A stretch of 64,000 nucleotides of DNA from Flammulina velutipes (taxonomy: Eukaryota > Basidiomycota > Agaricomycetes > Agaricales > Physalacriaceae). The notes beneath the pieces are model-generated. The model worked only from the letters and a program-made list of their open reading frames with translations, was not told the origin of the DNA and searched no databases. The stretch covers positions 1,798,001 through 1,862,000 of the forward strand of contig CM022372.1 of the NCBI GenBank assembly GCA_011800155.1. The letters run 5' to 3'. Both the position numbers and the translations under genes were made by a program. This document shows, piece after piece, positions 10,567 to 20,822 of the stretch. How positions within the stretch are numbered: the first letter of the stretch is position 1; each line of letters begins with the position of its first letter.

Positions 10567-13243
10567 CTATCTTCCTGACACCTTGATCTCCAATTTTCTC
10601 AACGGCACATACAGGATTGCAGTCAACGCAAACGCGACCTCAAATCCTATATCCCCCGTTATGTGGCCAATAGGTCCAACGAACCACAGCTGTTCCATGC
10701 ACGGAATGACAAGCCCGAATGAACCAATAACAGCAGAAACAGCAGCTGCTCCCCACGGCAATTCCCCAGGCTTGTTCCATGACGAAATGTCATACTGGGA
10801 AGCGTCCCCCTTCCGGAAGACGAAGTGCTCGACGATGACCACCGCAACGAACGTGCTCGCCCAATACCCAATGAGACTCAAGAAGTTGATAAGTGCATCA
10901 TAGAACCTATGAGCGCCCACGATGGCAATCGGAAGGACACTCGAAGCAAGTCAGCCATGGACAGGCGCGGCAGCCAAATCCCAGCACTCACATGGCGGTA
11001 GCAACGATCGAGAAAACATATCTCGGGACGATGTACAAGGCTGGAATGAATACCTGCACGTTCAAGGTTGCTGAGTAGAGGGTCGGTGCGATATTTCCAG
11101 CGACAGAAAGGCTCAGGAGCACCGTAAGGAATTTTCCGAATCCTTTCGAGGGATGAAGCATGGCTTCGAGCAGACCACCGACATTTCCTCCTTCGTATCC
11201 AGCTTCCCATTCAGGAACAAGAGGCGCCGAAGCAGCTACTGCAGCACCTAGGCATTGCAGTGTTACCTAGCGAGTCTTCAGCTTCAAAAATATCTGTCCT
11301 CAGGAATAAATGACAGGCGCACGATTGGCAATAAGAACCCAATATACGAGTACAGAAATAATCTCAATCTATTAGGAATGTAGTCAGTCCCTTTCTTCTT
11401 CGATGATGAGGTGCTTATCTCTTACTTGGGAGCTTCTGGACGGAAGTAGATCGTGAAATCTGAGCTCAGTGGCGCGAATGTTATGACGAAGCCTGCAATG
11501 GTGGAGGCGAAAGACAAGACGGCGGGAGCGGAGGCAGGCTCTGCCGACTTGACGTTGGAGATATGTTTACCTCCTACACCGAGGGCGACAACAAAGACTA
11601 TGAGCGTCGGAATCCACAAGAGTCGTTCGTACCATGACAGGACCTTGATCCCACAGAACGACACCTGCACAAGCGTCAAGTTCAATTCAATAAGACGCTG
11701 ATAAAACTCACCAATAGGGAAATTACCGCTATGATGACGATACCGATGCTAAAACATCGACATGAGCCTTGAGGAGTAATGAATTGGATGGGAAATCATC
11801 AGGACCTCCAACTGATGTTACCTCCTGCGACGCTTGCAAGGGTCTGGCCACCGAGAATACAGTTGAGCACACAAAATCCGACCATACCGATGAGGTTCAA
11901 TACGCAAGGGAGGATCACACCGAAATATCTAGAAGAGCGTTTGACAGGCAATCGCACACACATAATTCGGAGGACGCACCCAAATGAGTATCGAGCCTGT
12001 ATCATCTGTCGAAGGCCCAACCGAGGTCCCCATGTCGTCCTAAGGTAGACGACGCTCATAACCAACGAACCCTGACGTGATGCAATGTGACTACCAAATC
12101 GGGCAAAAGCCCGTTTCGATCACAACGATTTAGCTAGTATTTGCGGGGTTATAGGCATCTCTGTAGTATTTTGGAAAATCTGTCTCCAACATGTTGTGTA
12201 AAATCATCTTAGCTTTTCAGATCTGTTTCAAGTTCCAAGAAATATTGAGATTCTACCCAGTTAACTTCCATCTTCTACCTCACCCGCCTGGACACGAAAA
12301 CCTCCATTGGGACATGATGGACAAGCTTCAATGGAAGAAGTAAGAGGTCCTCAACATTTTTGGCAGATCAGAAAAGGCTAATCACCACCTAAGGAGAGTT
12401 ATTCAGGCTTTATATCTGCATAAAGGTGTCGCACAATCCAAGAGGGAGAACAAGGTGTCTGCTCTTTTCCAAGCAATTCAGGTTCTACTAATATATAACC
12501 ATGATGATTGTAACCTATAAAAGCACATTTTCAGAATACAGACTGACTCGGACTGGCTCGGACATGGAGGAGCTTGATGATGCAGGTTTGAGGGTGTAAA
12601 TTGAAGTTATCTCAACGTGTTGATGCCAGATTGACTAGATTTTGAAATATGTAACACTTAGATATATTCTTCGTAATATGTTGGAGTTGGATTTTCCAAT
12701 TTCAAGCAGCGAGGCCGTCAAATGTTCAATGAATGCTCAATGAGAGCGTTCAGTGCCCGATTTGGGCAATGTGACTTGATGTGACATACGTTAGTTGATT
12801 ATGAGCGTCGTCTACCTTAATAGTAAGAGATATATACAATCTGAATCACCGATAAACTAAATGCACTTACAGATATGCCGGTGGCAGCGCACACAGAAGG
12901 TTGAAAAATAGAATGACCAAACACGAATCCCGTACACTCAAGCCAAAGACGGCTGGGCCCAGGGTGCCAGCAGAGAAGGTAAGGATGTTGCAGTTCCACG
13001 AGAACCATAGGAAAAAGTTCTTGTAGTACTGGGTGTCGATGCGATCCTCGGGAGCCACAGGGATCGTACCTATCATTTAATCAGAAGACAGTTCCCCACC
13101 TCGGAGTGAACGAACGCACCTCTGCCCTCTATACCCCACGTCAAGAGGCGTTTTGACCAGAGACTGAGATTGGTCGTGATCGACGAGCTTGCCTCTTGTT
13201 TCTCGACATCAGGAGCGATCTTCTCAGTGGGTGATGATGGCAT
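10567..13243 (-). CDS. fcy2: Purine/cytosine permease (FCY2-like, NCS1 family) with an element-enlarged intron
   Basis: Plasma-membrane symporter for cytosine and purines. Exon 1 (ATG 13243) reads MPSSPTEKIAPDVEKQEASS and ends LLTWGIEGR. The next exon is GTIPVAPEDRIDTQYYKNFF, then LWFSWNCNILTFSAGTLGPA and the conserved FFNLLCALPPAY. After an 831-nt intron (12040-12870) the frame resumes as LTTWGPRLGLRQMIQARYS and ILPCVLNLIGMVGFCVLNC. Later exons carry more membrane spans, including FYDALINFLSLIGYWASTF and FVFRKGDASQYDISSWNKPG, ending LRKLEIKVSGR with TAG at 10567. Length and topology fit the 10-12-span family. Other introns are about 50 nt; this one is long because it contains the 775-bp element at 12043-12817. 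Guanine deaminase at 30.2 kb acts in the same salvage pathway but is not adjacent. Confidence 0.92.
12043..12817. mobile_element. 775-bp terminal-inverted-repeat element (MITE-like) inserted at a splice acceptor
   Basis: The left end AGGTAGACGACGCTCATAA (12043-12061) is the exact inverse of the right end at 12799-12817. Similarity continues imperfectly for about 65 bases (both arms reach AAATCGGGC), with weaker matches further in (TTGGAAAATC...CTCCAACAT). TA dinucleotides flank both sides (12041-12042 and 12818-12819), as expected for a Tc1/mariner-type TA duplication. There is no open frame inside, so it is non-autonomous. It lies wholly inside the permease intron. On the permease strand the TA next to its left end supplies the T and A of the acceptor TAG. 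Removing the element plus one TA leaves an ordinary intron of 54 nt. Confidence 0.85.
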
Positions 13244-13758
13244 CTTGAGATGAAGAAGAGAGAAAGAGACGAGTCAAGAAATTTAGACAGGCTAAAAGTG
13301 CCGTCTGCATAAACTTGGGGGCGGGTCACTGAACATCCGGGGGCCCGTCAAGGAAAAGTCCTGCAAAGAATTTGGTGCACTCCTAAGGCAGGTATAAAGT
13401 CAAGAGTTGAATGTTGAACGACTGTCAATTGTGCATGGCATTGGAAGTTGAGGACAAAGACCGGCCCGAGAATCCGAACCGTATATTGAACGCGTGACCG
13501 CGCTGAACGTTCGACTTGCGCTTTCTGGTGCTACGCTTGCTCCAAATTGTCAAATAGCGACTCCGAAGCCCTGGTCGACGATGTATCTGGAAATCCTGAG
13601 GACTCGCCTTGGAATTATGTCTGTTCTGCCCTTCAACAAAAAGGCTCCTAAAAGTTGCTCAGCTACATATATGAGACCTGCTGGCGAAATGTCTCTCCTC
13701 ACTTTGAACACACTCTATCGTCATCTTTACGCCGATTTTACTCTTCAAAGCATTCAGC
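13244..13758. other. Divergent intergenic region, permease / duplicated-repeat protein
   Basis: 515 bases between two divergent start codons. I find no convincing coding gene. The 110-codon open frame at 13494-13823 uses a non-ATG start, overlaps exon 1 of the next gene in another frame, and shows no protein-like motif. A GC-rich patch (gggcgggtcac...ccgggggcccg) at about 13319-13346 could be a promoter element. Confidence 0.4.
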
Positions 13759-15281
13759 ATGACTACTTTCTACCAGACTCTCTTCAAGGCCAAGCGGACG
13801 TCGAGGCCCAAGGCCACTGCTAGACCAAAGGATCCTGGTACGTCGAGCGAGCTCGCTGTCCAGCACAACTTCCAACATGGCCCCTAATGAACTAGCAGAG
13901 CCCACTCTTGATCCTGACGTTGTGCATCGCCTGGCATGGTCAGGCTTTTCTGAGGACTATGTCGAGGCGTCTTATGCCATCCTCATTCAACAATCGAATG
14001 AGGCCCAGCGCCTTCAGATGGACGTACTCGAGGGGCTATGGCACGACGACTGGTTCTGTATCTCAGGCGATCTCCCGACGCCGTCATCGGTACTCAAGGA
14101 GCTCCCACCGGTCGACTACGAGTCTGACGCCGTAGAAGCACAAATCGCAGAACTCCCAGCCCAGTGGAGGGAACACGTCTCCGAGATCGTCCACCAGCTC
14201 CCGTTCGACCTGCAAGAGCTGGAACTGAAAGAGATTACAAAGATCATCGAAGACGCCGGCGGGAATCTTCCCCTTCCCTCAGCGGATCATTCTCTCGAGG
14301 CGCCGTCCAACGTCGTCGAACGATCATTGGAACAGTCAATTTCGAATATTATCTACTCCGAACGAACCCCCTTCACCCCCATAGGCACACCCAGACGCAG
14401 AACTTCGGCGGACATACCTGGAGTTTACTCTCCTCTATACGCCCCGTCTCACTCCGCGCATCTGGGAGCCAATACTTCCTCTTCCTCCATGCAATGGAAT
14501 CCACCAAGAACAGTCTTCGGCGCGTCAAGAATCTTAAACCGCCCGACATCGTATTCTGGCAGATGGGTTTCTTCCAAGAGGGATTGGTTCGAAGCAATGC
14601 CTCCTCCTGTCGTCGACCGTCAACTCGAGGAGGCTGAATATCACAGCGATATTTCATACGAAGGAGGCGTAGAAGCGATGGACCAGTCAATTCCGAACTT
14701 CCTCAGCATTTTTGACGAGCGAACGCTCCTCCTTCCCATTCAACCTCTCGAAGTCAAACAGAGAGTACAACGTTCCCCCGGCAAATCCAAACGCAGACTT
14801 TCGGTACATGCTCAAGTTGGAACTCACCCTCTACTGCACGCCCCGTCCCAAACCGCGCATCTGGGAGCCAACATTCTCACTTCCTCCACCCAATGGAATC
14901 CGCCAAGAATGGTTTTGGGCGCGTCAGATATCGCAAACCGCCCGACATCGTTTTGTGGACAAGAGCTTACTTCCAAGAAGGACTTGTTCGAGGCAACGCC
15001 TCCACCCGTTCTTGATCTTGAACTGGCCGAAGAAGATGAGTGTTACATCGATATCGATCCCTTTGCATACGACGGAGGCGTCGATGCAAATTATGCACTA
15101 TCTGACGGCACGACTGGTACGTTGTTGCTTTCGACTTGAATATTGGTTCTAACTTCATCATTAGCCATAGAGCAAGGACCACTATTGGATCGACAATACC
15201 CATCCTTTGATAGCATGACTAGTAAATCCCTTTTCTGACGGTGCATGCTGAATTCTGACTTCTTCAACAGCCATGACATGA
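13759..15281 (+). CDS. Hypothetical protein with an internal duplication of about 85 residues
   Basis: No named family. Exon 1 (ATG 13759) reads MTTFYQTLFKAKRTSRPKAT and ends at a gtacgt donor after KDP. A 63-nt intron, which contains the in-frame-looking ATG at 13877, leads to AEPTLDPDVVHRLAWSGFSE then DYVEASYAILIQQSNEAQRL and LEGLWHDDWFCISGD, a helical conserved-looking N-terminal domain. The rest is disordered and Ser/Pro-rich. Two related units follow: APSHSAHLGAN...QWNPPRTVFGAS...NRPTS...PPPVVD (about 14440-14670) and APSQTAHLGAN...QWNPPRMVLGAS...NRPTS...PPPVLD (about 14840-15075). Two small 3' exons (donors at about 15117 and 15221) give a short tail ending MTTMT and TGA at 15279-15281. 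Without these introns the frame stops at 15139. Confidence 0.7.
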
Positions 15282-15601
15282 CGATGGGATTAATCGCAAC
15301 TTCTTTTTGACGTGTTCCGAGTCTGGCAACTGGTAAGCTTTTTTGACTTTCCTCCCTTCAACGCTGACGACAATCGTCCAGACCATCATCGCACACACCG
15401 TACTAACATGACCTGCCGCCTGACTATCTGGTCCTTCCACTCCGATTTCCGTATGGAACGCTCAAGTTTCGAAGGGGGGCAGACTTACGCGACTGGTGGA
15501 GCCAATCCCGTAGGGGCGATTCTGAAGTAACAGTTATCGCCCTGCGGGACCCACCCTCAAGTCGACGTCTCGTGCTCTGTGCAGACCTAGCCCGGTTATC
15601 A

Positions 15602-15710
15602 GCCCAGTCCTTCGCTGGGACTGGGCGGTCCTCCGGGCGGTCCTAAGCCACTGCCAGCCAAGCCCCCCGTGAGCCACTACTGGGCTGGCAAGTCAATAGC
15701 CCGGTAGTGG
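15602..15710. repeat. Two adjacent strong hairpins in a GC-rich island
   Basis: Hairpin 1: GCCCAGTCC (15602-15610), 7-base loop, GGACTGGGC (15618-15626), a perfect 9-bp stem. It is followed by GGGCGGTCCT twice in direct repeat, 2 bases apart. Hairpin 2: CCACTACTGGGCT (15674-15686), 11-base loop, AGCCCGGTAGTGG (15698-15710), a 13-bp stem with one T/G position. AGCCCGGT also occurs just before hairpin 1. The composition differs sharply from the AT-rich flanks. Confidence 0.6.
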
Positions 15711-16445
15711 TGTTGTCGACGACGAACGTCATTTTGGAATCGAAGTTCGGATCTGATATCATCTCGCCTGCAGGCCAGCCACCACCTATACCCTCGTGTG
15801 CTTTGCTTTATACCCCCGGACGATGGACATTTATCTGTGAAGTTGCTTTTGCCCCGGACTTGTGCTATGGTTCTCGACGCTGTCTTTGCCTTGATATGTT
15901 ATTTTCTTCTCGATGAACGCTATCGATATATTCATCCCTTTATCTCTAGTTTCTCGCTTTATAGTCCCTTATAATAGTCTGGTTTATAGTAATCTCTTGT
16001 AGTTAATCTTTCCGAGTTCTAGTTAGTATCTCCTTCCATACTTTATGTCCTATCAGTAATTAATCGCTATTGGCACTTGCGTGTGATCTTAATTGATAAG
16101 TACCCTTCAAACTTGAAGCTTGAAGCTTGAGGCCTGAGGTTCGGAACCTATTGTGAGTGCTTTTGCCAAATAAATGCAACGTGACCGTGTTCCTCACCGC
16201 CACTTTCAAAGTTCAAGACGAATTCTTAGACCCCCTTGGCCACCTTCCTCGTTGCACAGGTAAAAGGCACACAAATACCCGTCCTTGGTATCGCAGTCCA
16301 TCGTCTCAAATGCGGAAGTCTTGCTATTGCACCTGACCCTAATCCCGCGCCACAGCCCACTCGCTCACCCTCATAGAGCGCTGAGTTCGATCATCTTGGT
16401 ACGCGGATGAACGCGTGGAAGTCAGCGTAAGCGGCCCTTGGATTG

Positions 16446-16455
16446 GCTATAAATA
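16446..16455 (+). promoter_or_regulatory. TATA box of the carbonic anhydrase gene
   Basis: CTATAAATAC lies about 38-47 bases upstream of the carbonic anhydrase ATG (16493), followed by a pyrimidine/CGT-rich leader. It is a near-consensus TATA element at a spacing that implies a very short 5' UTR. Confidence 0.5.
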
Positions 16456-16492
16456 CGACAGCTTCGTCGTCGTCGTCTTTCAACTCCTACAA

Positions 16493-17639
16493 ATGCTTCT
16501 CCTAGTAAACCTCGGTCTCATTTTTCTGGCCTCTTCAGTCTTGGGACGCCCTTCTGGTTTTGAACCGACTATAAAGCGCGATGCCGAAGCCAACGTCGAC
16601 GTAGACGACAGCTGGAAGGCTCTGTACGATGGCCACCAGCGTTATCTTGCCGAAATGGAACTCAACCATCCTACTTTAATGAAGGACTTGGCTACCAATG
16701 GGCAACGTAAGCCTTCCTCTTTCTTCACAACGCTAATTCCTCAACTTTTGTCTCCCAGATCCCAACTTCGTGGTGATTGCGTGTTCTGACAGTCGGTCAG
16801 TCCCAAGAAGATTCAACCTATTTCCGCTATCACTTACTACGATACAGCGTGGCCCCAGAGATGGTGCTCAACACCCTTCCTGGAACAATATTCTCTGAGA
16901 GAGCCGTGGCTAACCGGTTCGAGGCGAGCGACCTTCACGCGTGAGTACTCTGTCGCGGAGGACTCGCTCAATCTCATCTATGGATAGCCACACGACCCTC
17001 TACTACGCTGTCGAACATCTGCATTCCCACCACATCATCGTTATGGGTCACTACGGCTGCGGAGGTGTGGGCGCAGCAATTGGCTCTCCACCAGCAGAAC
17101 CTATGAGCATGGCAGATCGTGGAATACAAGAATGGGTGCTCCCCATTCGTGATCTCTATGCTTCGTCGGAAAGGTAATGGTTTATCCCTTTCCTTTTTTC
17201 TAGTTAATGCTGACGCCACACAACACAGAGAGGAAATTGTCGCATTCAGAGAGAAACACGCCTCCGAAGAGTTTATCGAGGTTCCCGAACCGAGTGACCG
17301 TAAGTCATTGATCTATCTCATTCAATATACCAACAACTTGACGCGTGTCGTTAGCCGCTTTTCGTGCACTAGTAGAGGAAAACGTCAAGCGGAATGTTCT
17401 CAATGTCGCAGAAAGCGATTTCATTCATGAGGTTGGTTTTCTTCGTATTCTGCTACCAAAACAATTCAAGAGCATCTCATCAGTATTGGACCAATTCGAC
17501 GAATCCATCTCTTTGGGTCCACGGCCTGGTCTACGACATGGAATATGGAGGTATCGTCGACTTGAATATCACGATGGGTGCCCCAGGAGCCTCTGCGCCA
17601 CCTCCAACTCATTTTCCCAAATGGTCTCCCTCAGCCTGA
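16493..17639 (+). CDS. Beta-carbonic anhydrase with a predicted secretion signal
   Basis: Zinc enzyme interconverting CO2 and bicarbonate. Exon 1 starts MLLLVNLGLIFLASSVLGRP, a good signal peptide, followed by a dibasic IKRDAEA. An upstream in-frame extension from 16415 has no better start and lies before the TATA box. The catalytic core is spread over short exons: CSDSR (zinc Cys with the Asp-Arg pair) just before a donor, VAPEMVLNTLPGTIFSERAV, then HIIVMGHYGCGGVGAAIG with the zinc His and Cys. The following exons read REEIVAFREKHASEEFIEVP and LVEENVKRNVLNVAESDFI. The last exon ends VHGLVYDMEYGGIVDLNITM and a proline-rich tail (TGA 17637-17639). Fungal beta-CAs are usually cytosolic or mitochondrial; here the N-terminus points to the secretory pathway. 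Confidence 0.9.
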
Positions 17640-17752
17640 TTATGTTTGTACCACGCACGGACTAATCTAATTTTGAATTATTAAACACTACGAGCTACAT
17701 TTACATACAGTAATAACTTGAATCAGAATCCACGTCTATGGCATACTAGGGG

Positions 17753-19348
17753 TTATTGTTGTCCATCGTAGACGTAGTCTGAGAAAGAAGCCCACGACCA
17801 CCACAGTATTATCCCTCCTGGGTGCCCAGGATCCCGAATAGCAGAAGCCGCGTCATCTCTACAGACTTGACCATCTGCCTCTACAGCATCGACCATTCCT
17901 TCAGCAAGCGCAATAGTGATCCCTTCCTCCTTTGCTATATTGCCTATCGTCTGAGGCCCGTTCAACAACAAGAATCCCGATAGTCTCGCTGAGAATGCGT
18001 GGTGAGAGTAAGGTGGTGTATGCAACACCGTAAGTCCCGAGTGCAATTGTCGCGTCTGGATGGTGGGGATGGTGAACTGGGGTAGGTGTGGAATGACCTG
18101 GAGGAACGTAGAAGGCGGAATCAACGCGACGCCTCGGGCACGGTTCCAACCACCCCAGACTTCGTCGAGAGCAACAACTCCGCGCCCCTTCATGATAGTC
18201 TGCAAGACTTTGGCAAGCTCCCGAGCCAACTGTGCCGTCCATTCCCGTTCATCGCGCATCATGTCTAACGTTACAGGAGCATTGTCCATCTGGAGACCCA
18301 ATTGCGAAAGAGAGGAGCGGATGAACGTCGCCTCTTCTGGCTCTGAAGAAGTCGTCGAGGCCGAGAGCTTTTCGTTCAGGTCGGCCGCTAGCTTGACCAT
18401 GTCCTTCGCTTTGAGCATGAGGGCTTCCAGATCTTGTAACGCGTCCGTCATATTCGTCTCTAGGCCCTGGTTGGAAGTTTCAACACTTCGAAGAATCCCA
18501 TCTAGACGGCAAAGGTCAGAGCAAGATAGACACGGTGATTCTATTGACGCACTTATCCCAGAGCCAGAAGGAAGGTGATCACTGTGAGCTGGCAAGTCCG
18601 CCTAAGTGGCATGAGGATTTACAATCGGGATAGTATGTAGATTATTGCGTACCTCCCAAGCTTTGGCTTTCAGACTAGACCTCAGAGCCAGATACAGCGC
18701 TTTATCACCACCCTTTCTGAAGCTAAGCTTCACCAGAGACGCCTCGGGAGCCAAGGGTATGGGTAACTCCGTGGTACATATCTCGCAGCTCGCCCTCGTC
18801 TTGTCATTCAAAAACGTACACGCTGGACAGGCGATTGTATTTGGGTCTTGCGGTACTGGAGTAGATGGCTTGGATGGTGTCGTTGATTGACGCTGGACGC
18901 CACAAAGGGCGCATGCACGAGACAATGAAAGTGCACCGCTGCGAGTATTTCGCTGGCCACAAACATGGCATACCCAGCTCTCCACCTCTTCGTCGTCGGT
19001 CGAGCTGGATCGGACATCGAGGTGCAGCGTGATCTTGGATGAGGAAGTGAACAGGCCTGCGTAATACTCCGTTTGTGCTACAAGCGCCAGATCCAGTGCG
19101 AAAGAGTTGGTCTGGTTGTCGGTAAAGAAGATACGATGGGAGGATACGTGTATTGTACCAGACTGGTGATTCATGGATTTATTCTGTCTGCCGCGTTATT
19201 TAGCTATAGCGCGGTAAAGAGATTGTGGTGCGCACCCATCGTATATTCCAACGCCATATTGCGAGGAGTACAAGCGCTCGTCAGAGTAAAGAAGAGCTGG
19301 TACTGGAATGGTCGAATCGATAGCTTTTGTGTATCGTTTGAGGGCCAT
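17753..19348 (-). CDS. vps36: VPS36, ESCRT-II subunit (GLUE domain with inserted NZF zinc fingers)
   Basis: Part of ESCRT-II; the GLUE domain binds phosphoinositide and ubiquitin on endosomes. Exon 1 (ATG 19348) reads MALKRYTKAIDSTIPVPALL then SSQYGVGIYDG. Exon 2 gives HQSGTIHVSSHRIFFTDNQT and LDLALVAQTEYYAGLFTSSS, the GLUE half, interrupted as in other fungal VPS36 by two zinc ribbons: WVCHVCGQRN...CALCG and IACPACTF...SCEICTTE. The GLUE half resumes with LVKLSFRKGGDKALYLALRS. The C-terminal part has a coiled coil (DLEALMLKAKDMVKLAADLN) and the winged-helix region ending in DYVYDGQQ with TAA at 17753. It is divergent from the F-box gene, with 149 bases between starts. Confidence 0.92.
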
Positions 19349-19497
19349 GTCGTCGTCTAGACATTGTATAGGTCCTAGCACATCGTAGTACAAAGTCAAG
19401 GATGTTTGATGTCAGCTTCTGACCATCATCATCAGACCGAAATTCCGTAGGTCCTCTCAACACTGCTACATTGAATTGTATTCACGAAAAGCTAGGA

Positions 19498-20822
19498 ATG
19501 CTTCCTTCTATTGAAAACGACGATGGGAATAACAAAGTCTTTGCACAAAGGCCGCCAGTGGACGCCACTGTCTCCGCTGGCATTGAAAGGCTCCTGAAAA
19601 CGAACATACAGCCACTGGATATCGAAAGGACGCAGCTGGAGAATGCCTTTGTTCTACACAACGAATATGCAGCGAAGCTAGCGCAGAGGCAGGCCCAAGT
19701 CGACGCGGCAAGACGCGAACTTGAGGTCGAGTCTCGCGTTGTGCAAGAACACATGTTGAAAATAAAGACTATCCTGCATCCCGTTCGCAGCCTTCCTAAC
19801 GAAATCCTGTACGAGATACTCTTCCCCATTATTCATTCCGCCACACACACGCCATATGTACCACTGGGTGACGGTCCATCGACTTATCCAAGTAGCCTTG
19901 ATGTCAAAAGGCATCCCCTTTGGATTTTCTCTCACGTGTGCAAGCGGTGGCGCGACCATCTCCTTTCCCTACCCCGCCTCTGGTCATACATACACATCCC
20001 TCTGGCACGCAAGCCTCTCAACACTTTCAGATCCTCATTCCTTGTCCGACTACTCGTGTCACGTTCTGGAGACCATCCCCTCCACATATCCTTCCAGGAC
20101 GAAGATAAAATTCTTCAGAAATCCAGCTCCCTGTCCGAGATTTTTCTCCACTATTCGCGATGGAAAACACTCCAGCTTTGCACTCGTGCATCGTGTCTTC
20201 ACATCTTTGATTGTGGCTCGGAGGATTTCTCGATCCTCGAAAGCATCCAGTTTACAATGCATTCGCCATATCCTCCCGGATGGAGTGACGACTATGACGA
20301 GGATGAGGACGAGGAGGTGACGCATAATGATACCCTTGCTCCTTACCAGGGCTTCTCCCGCGCCCCAAACCTCCGACGAGTTCACCTTGATGACCCATGG
20401 GCCACCCTCGAACTATTACAAACTTTTCCCTGGAACCAAATAACCCACCTCTCCCTACTGTCTATCACATCTACCCAAGTCGCTAACCTGTTGCCATTTG
20501 CGCCTCAACTTGTCGACGCAAAATTTTGGCTTAAAGATGATGTGACGGAATCTTCCGACAGCTTCGTACACGACACACTCCGTTGCCTGACTGTGCGGTG
20601 CGCTAGCCATGTCGGGAATCTCATTGGTGCTCTGCGTCTACCCGCATGGGAATCTCTGTCTATAACCAAGTTGGAGGATGATATGTTCGACAAAATACCT
20701 CGCAGCAGGATCTATGAGACCTCCCGGTTAACATCATCTTCTAACACCTTCCAAGGGTTGGTGTCACCAACGGGATCGTGTGTCACATCACTATCTGTGG
20801 CGCTTGTGGCGGCGCTAATTGA
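19498..20822 (+). pseudogene. F-box protein gene, 5' part, disrupted by a copia insertion
   Basis: The open frame starts at ATG 19498 (MLPSIENDDGNNKVFAQRPP); the frame upstream has only a TTG. It has an N-terminal coiled coil (about residues 40-95, LENAFVLHNEYAAKLAQRQA), then an F-box typical of the large basidiomycete family: LHPVRSLPNEILYEILFPII and HPLWIFSHVCKRWRDHLLSL followed by PRLWSYIHI. An LRR-like region with an acidic DDYDEDEDEE insert follows. At 20823 the frame enters a retrotransposon LTR and stops 46 codons later, so the product loses its last 114 codons. The 3' half lies intact at 25866-26210 in the same frame. F-box proteins of this type are substrate adaptors of SCF ubiquitin ligases; the target is unknown. 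Confidence 0.88.

Larger units (their letters stand above)
15282..16492. other. Intergenic region, 1.2 kb
   Basis: Between the duplicated-repeat protein and the carbonic anhydrase. No coding gene is seen. It contains the GC-rich hairpin cluster at 15602-15710, a T-rich stretch around 15900-16080, and a short tandem GAAGCTT/GAAGCTTGA repeat near 16115-16135. The carbonic anhydrase promoter lies at its right end. Confidence 0.4.

Noticed and set aside
13494..13823. 110-codon open frame in the permease/hypothetical-protein spacer
   Set aside because: Non-ATG start, no motif, and it overlaps the true first exon of the next gene in another frame.
13877..13879. ATG at 13877 as the start of the duplicated-repeat protein
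   Set aside because: It lies inside a 63-nt intron. An upstream exon from ATG 13759 joins in frame (KDP to AEPTLDP) with good splice signals, and the segment 13877-13895 would otherwise add codons that break the pattern.
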